64,000 nucleotides of DNA from Metaphire vulgaris (taxonomy: Eukaryota > Annelida > Clitellata > Crassiclitellata > Megascolecidae). The notes beneath the pieces are model-generated. The model worked only from the letters and a program-made list of their open reading frames with translations. It had not been told where the DNA came from and did not search any database. Shown piece by piece: positions 60,108 to 64,000 of the stretch; the first letter of the stretch is position 1, and each line of letters starts with the position of its first letter. The translations under genes were made by a program, and so were the position numbers. The DNA lies in NCBI GenBank assembly GCA_018105865.1, contig CM030872.1, forward strand, positions 7,429,016-7,493,015, written 5' to 3'.

Positions 60108-60628
60108 AGATGTCCATGGGTTGGGTTAACCAATGGGTTGGGCTGGATTGGGTTGGGTTGGATTGGGTCAGACTTTTCCATACTAATGGAGGGTGGGGTC
60201 AGAAAATAAGTCATGGTTTAAGAAACTGTGATGTATTACAGTGGGTTGAGTAGGGTCAAGTAAACCTATTATCGGCATTAGGGATATTTTTACACTCCCT
60301 AACACCCCTAACACCCCAATTTGAGGTCGACACCCCCAAAATTTGGTAATACAACAATGGTATGCATACAAAATGCATACTAATTAGCTCAGAACATCCC
60401 CCCAAATGGAGGACACCCCAACTTTTATGCTCGGATGGCCTAATTTTGCTTGTCAACCTTTTTCGGGCATAGACTTAAAAATTCCGACACCACCCAGATT
60501 TTCCCGACAACCCCTCAAATTCAAAATCCTAGAAATAACATTGATTGGCATGGGTTGGGTTTGGTTGGAAATTTGATGGGTTGGGTTGGATTGGGTTCTA
60601 AAAAATGGACCCATGAACATCTCTGGTC
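60108..60628. mobile_element. MITE with TTGGG repeats, split by a hAT-like element
   Basis: AGAGATGTCCATGGGTTGGG at the left is mirrored by ATGGACCCATGAACATCTCT at the right, both next to GGGTTGGGTTGGA strings. The CAGGGATATTTTTACAC-type element (about 60277-60543, reversed) lies between. A related piece is at 43110-43222. Confidence 0.65.
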
Positions 60629-60846
60629 TGCCCTTGGCTTCACAGCAGACAATGCGAGACATCTGGTTCGAACGCTTTCAGCTGCTTATGTTGCCTTAGG
60701 GAGAGTAGGAGCGAAGGATAAATGGATACTGGCTCACAATAGGGAAAAATGCTTGGCACAATCAAACATCAATCAATCAACTTCTATGGCGCCATTCTCA
60801 CAGTGCCTATGGCATCAACCGATGGCACAGAGTGAAAACTTGGACG

Positions 60847-60849
<3 letters not shown>

Positions 60850-60941
<92 letters not shown>

Positions 60942-60943
60942 TA
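60850..60943. repeat. AT then TTTA microsatellite
   Basis: (AT)n followed by (TTTA)n. On the - strand this is a run of AATAAA hexamers about 380 bp after the stop of the GPCR gene, so it may serve as its polyadenylation signal. Confidence 0.9.
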
Positions 60944-61119
60944 GGGGAGAGAGAGGGAGAGAGGAAAGTAGGCTGACTGACAGAGAGAGACAGAGATGAA
61001 TAGAATAACAAAACGAGACTCAACCAGTCATAGAAGAGAATTACGTCGTTTGATTTGAAATACTCATTTGTTTGAATTAGTTGACAAGTCAAATTCATCC
61101 ATTGAAGCCAGCCTTCCAT

Positions 61120-61233
<114 letters not shown>

Positions 61234-61317
61234 AAGCAGTTCGATTGCATTCCCAGAGCATCAAAAACGACCAATTAATCCCGACCCCAGTTCATCTCAA
61301 TTTCCGCTTTTTCTCGA

Positions 61318-62478
61318 TCAATCCGATGTCCCCCTAGCGGTCCACTCTCTGGAACCGATCTCCTTCATCGAGTACCTCCTGAGTACCGTTTCCTGTTCCC
61401 ACAGTACCCCGGTCGTGGTCCTCGCGCGCCGTCCGAACCGCCCGGTACGCCGGCAGATGGACGACGCGAGGCTGCGCAGTCCCTGACGGAAATCGGTGCT
61501 GACGTAGTGGTAGATGAAGGGATTCATGCACGAGTTGGAGTACGCCAGGACGTGACAGAGCACGCGAAAGACTTCGTAGGCGCGAGAGCTCGGCTGGAAA
61601 CCGTAGTAACTGTTCAAAAGTAGGGCGTGCAGCGGAAGCCAGCAGGCGCCGAACACGACGACGATGGCGATGGAGATCCTCGTCGCGTACGAGTTGCGTC
61701 GAACGGTGACCGCCGACGAGTTCTTGCGTCGCTGATGGCGCAAACTCGACCGATTCTGTTTCCGGCGCAGGTAGCGCAGTATCAGCACGTACATCGTCGC
61801 TATGGTCGACAGCGGCGCTATATAAGTGAGAACGAAGAACGAGATCAATACGCGTCGCCCGTTCACCTCCGGGCTATCCATGCCGCAGTAGTGGTAGGCG
61901 TCCGCGTATCCGGCACTGATCTTCTTCACCCGCGTGATGAAGAGTATGGGGACGTTGGCCGTCAACATCGTCGCCCAGACGGCTAAGACGACACCGATGA
62001 CCAACCGCCGCGTGCAGACGTCCCGGTTCGCGCGAACCACGTGCAGGAACCGCATGACGGAGATCGACACGAGCGTGTAGACCGTCACGTAGACCGTCAC
62101 GTAGAGGATGTACTGGTGCAGCTTGCAGGTCGCCTCGCCTATCACCCAGTTCTCGGCGTAGAAGTGGTAGGCCATGAACGGGACGCAGACGACGAGGAAG
62201 GTCAGGTCGCTGAAGGCAAGGTTCAGCAGGAAGAGGTTGACGGTGGTCCGCATCCGGTGCTGGGTCAGGGTCACGCAGACGACCAGGGAGTTGCCCACGA
62301 GTCCCGTCAACATGATGAGGGCGAAGAGGGCGGGGGTTGTGATCTTGTACAGGTAGATGTAGAAGGTCAGGTCGTCGTCGTTTGGTAGCTGCTGAGGTGG
62401 TGTTGAGCTGTAGACCGTAATATTGTCCTCCTCCGTGGGTGCACCAAGGCACGTGTTGTTGATCGAGGGCGAATCCAT
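61318..62478 (-). CDS. Rhodopsin-class peptide GPCR (galanin/allatostatin-A receptor type), intronless
   Basis: 386 residues, an intact seven-helix receptor of the plasma membrane, expected to bind a neuropeptide and signal through G proteins. The N-terminus has sequons NNT (7) and NIT (19). Helix 1 has GNSLVV (N63), helix 2 LAFSDL (D91), C118 and C198 can form the usual disulphide, helix 4 has W168, helix 5 P222, helix 6 CWLP (279-282), helix 7 NPFIY (319-323). Pattern details (NLAFSDL, W-x-G-x-x-x-C-K, YxLVSIS, AYSNSCMNPFIY) best fit the galanin/allatostatin-A receptor group. Odd: the E/DRY motif reads MRF (142-144). The C-tail is Arg/Ser-rich with RRYS. GC content is well above the flanks. 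ATG at 62478 gives a normal N-terminal length. The ligand cannot be named from sequence. Confidence 0.93.
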   Translation of the reverse strand: MDSPSINNTCLGAPTEEDNITVYSSTPPQQLPNDDDLTFYIYLYKITTPALFALIMLTGLVGNSLVVCVTLTQHRMRTTVNLFLLNLAFSDLTFLVVCVPFMAYHFYAENWVIGEATCKLHQYILYVTVYVTVYTLVSISVMRFLHVVRANRDVCTRRLVIGVVLAVWATMLTANVPILFITRVKKISAGYADAYHYCGMDSPEVNGRRVLISFFVLTYIAPLSTIATMYVLILRYLRRKQNRSSLRHQRRKNSSAVTVRRNSYATRISIAIVVVFGACWLPLHALLLNSYYGFQPSSRAYEVFRVLCHVLAYSNSCMNPFIYHYVSTDFRQGLRSLASSICRRTGRFGRRARTTTGVLWEQETVLRRYSMKEIGSREWTARGTSD

Positions 62479-62517
62479 TTCGTCCGATAGAATTCAGAAC
62501 GAAGCCAGACACAATAT

Positions 62518-62745
62518 TACTTCGTTATAACGTCTACTCGGTTATAACGTCTACTCGGTTATAACGTCTACTCGGTTATAACGTCTACTCGGTTATAACG
62601 TCTACTCGGTTATAACGTACCGCAATGTACGCGGTCCCGTGTGATGCGCTACCGTATTGGATAGTATTGGATATAACGTACCTCGGATATAAAACTATAC
62701 TATATTTTACAGACCCACTAAGTACGCAATAACGAAGTTCTACTG
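62518..62745. mobile_element. Tigger/pogo-like MITE, family B, with internal tandem expansion
   Basis: Family B copy 40 bp upstream of the GPCR start codon. The left end holds five consecutive GTCTACTCGGTTATAAC units (17 bp, about 62532-62610). The rest (GCGCTACCGTATTGGATA, GACCCACTAAGTACG) is normal and ends CGAAGTTCTACTG, TA. It must lie in the 5' UTR or promoter of the receptor gene. Confidence 0.92.
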
Positions 62746-63009
62746 TATTAGGACAATTCTCTTGAAACGGTCTCAACTGGTGAGCTGCTCTTCAATCGGC
62801 TTTACGCGAATCAGTGAATAGTGCTGAGTTTCGTTAACAAATTGATGCGCGTTTTGTCAAATGTATTCCCAAGTTCAGTTCAGTTGTTCTTCGGAATTTA
62901 TCGACGTTGCCGTCTTAACCTGAAAGAAAAAAAGATATTCCGTTATTTATAGATAGCTAAGTAAGTCAGTAAAAGCTCGTGAATTTCTATAGCGCTTTCG
63001 TAAGCAGGC

Positions 63010-63010
63010 A

Positions 63011-63044
<34 letters not shown>

Positions 63045-63058
63045 TCATCATCATCAAA
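63010..63058. repeat. ATC microsatellite
   Basis: ATC units after a CTCGTGAATTTCTATAGCGC repeat that also occurs at 1497 and 38644. Confidence 0.9.
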
Positions 63059-63143
63059 TCGCATAGCCAGCTGGGGCCGTTGCGTTGCTCTGTGATCGGA
63101 ATCAATCGCCTTGGTCCATAGATCTGGGAAGTCGTGCTTCAGC

Positions 63144-63336
63144 CAGTGTTTTATAGAGGCCTGTTAGGAGAGATTCCCCCACCCAAAAAACCTCGAAAAT
63201 CCTCCCCCAAAAAAAAAAAAAAAAAAAAAAAAGCACTTACACAAATTTTGCATTGAACTGTGTCTTTTCCTCCAACCAAGTCGATTCCCCCCCGAAAACA
63301 ATTCCCCCCATGGCCCGGAGTCTGGACAAAACACTG
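63144..63336. mobile_element. hAT-like MITE, CAGTGTTT family, perfect TSD
   Basis: Ends CAGTGTTTTATAGAGGCC and GTCTGGACAAAACACTG, flanked by perfect 8-bp GCTTCAGC repeats. Contains a poly-A run. Confidence 0.92.
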
Positions 63337-63679
63337 GCTTCAGCTGGTCCAGCCAGGTTTTCTTTGGACGGCCTCGAGGTCTCTTCCATCCAGGATGAGG
63401 TGGTTGGGTTGGGTCTTCGGTGCATGAACCTGAAGGTCTAGCATCTGGTTCGCAGGCACCTCCAGGAGACGATCGTGCAACGCGATTGAATAAAGATATC
63501 CGACGATTCCTGAGTGTCGTAAGCAGGCGCAGCAGTAACTGTTTATCCCCAGAAGCTTTATCTGAAATAGCTACAACCAAAATTTAATGGTCAGCCGGGC
63601 AAATTCACTTCCAGAGATCAGTCAACAGTGGGAGTGGGGGGGGGCAGCAAGGCAGACTTTAGAAAGATGTAGTCTGTAG

Positions 63680-63872
63680 CAGTGGCGGCTCCACCGAGGG
63701 GCAGGGGGCCCGTGCCCCCTATTGAGTGCCTGCCTCCCCCCCAGTGCCCCCCCGCAGTTGGGACCCTATACTTAATGCTACATACATTAAACAACAAATG
63801 GTTGGGCCCCATGATTAGAAGTTGCCACCCCAACGCCCCCTCCCCACTTGCCAAATCCTAGAGCCGCCACTG
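63680..63872. mobile_element. hAT-like MITE, CAGTGGCGGCTC family
   Basis: Ends CAGTGGCGGCTCCACCGAGG and CCTAGAGCCGCCACTG. Flanks GTCTGTAG and GACTGTAG (7 of 8). Confidence 0.92.
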
Positions 63873-64000
63873 GACTGTAGAGGCTACAGAGGGTCCGGTT
63901 GTACATCGGTTCGTGCGCAGCAACCACGGGCTAAGCACAGGATGAATAGTGCCAGACGATGCTAAAGCGGAGCAAATTAATTTGTTTAGACAGAACAGCG

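Noticed and set aside
62532..62610. Regular 17-bp repeats resembling a CRISPR array
   Set aside because: The units are adjacent with no unique spacers, sit inside a MITE, and the genome is eukaryotic.

Overview
This is animal nuclear DNA. The genes are intron-rich with GT-AG introns, one protein is unmistakably a metazoan transcription factor, and the intervening DNA is packed with microsatellites, short inverted-repeat transposons and truncated retrotransposons. The style (AAT, TAG, GAT and CTGT microsatellites, many hAT-type miniature elements, small CpG-containing exons) suggests an invertebrate, probably marine. I cannot name the phylum from the sequence alone.

Region 1 (about 4.4-24 kb, + strand) is an orthologue of Capicua (CIC), the HMG-box repressor controlled by receptor tyrosine kinase/ERK signalling. 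I resolved 16 coding exons by following reading frame and splice phase. They run from the 14-3-3-type motif, through the HMG box, the acidic MVICE block and a large low-complexity exon, to the C-terminal C1 region and a stop at 23953. The 5' coding exon(s) were not found and may lie before the window. The large exon and the one after it carry single-base frame breaks that look like assembly errors.

Region 2 (24-40 kb) has no gene I can support. It holds the probable CIC 3' flank and a dense field of MITEs, several nested inside each other with intact target-site duplications.

Region 3 (40.3-53.9 kb, - strand) holds a gene I assembled from seven small exons whose splice phases all agree. The product is about 314 residues: a signal peptide, a Ser/Thr-rich mucin-like stretch, a globular segment with several N-glycosylation sequons, a cysteine-rich EGF-like region, one transmembrane helix and a very short basic tail. 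I do not recognise it as a named protein. A 2-kb CACTA-type transposon with a decayed ORF lies inside its last intron.

Region 4 (54-64 kb) is mostly microsatellites and MITEs around one intact intronless gene on the - strand (61318-62478), a rhodopsin-class peptide GPCR of the galanin/allatostatin-A receptor type.

The genes are not an operon and show no sign of working together. The transposons are the best documented part: at least five TIR superfamily types (hAT-like, Tigger/pogo-like, Harbinger-like, piggyBac-like and CACTA-like) can be recognised from TIRs and target-site duplications, some with empty-site paralogues inside the same window.
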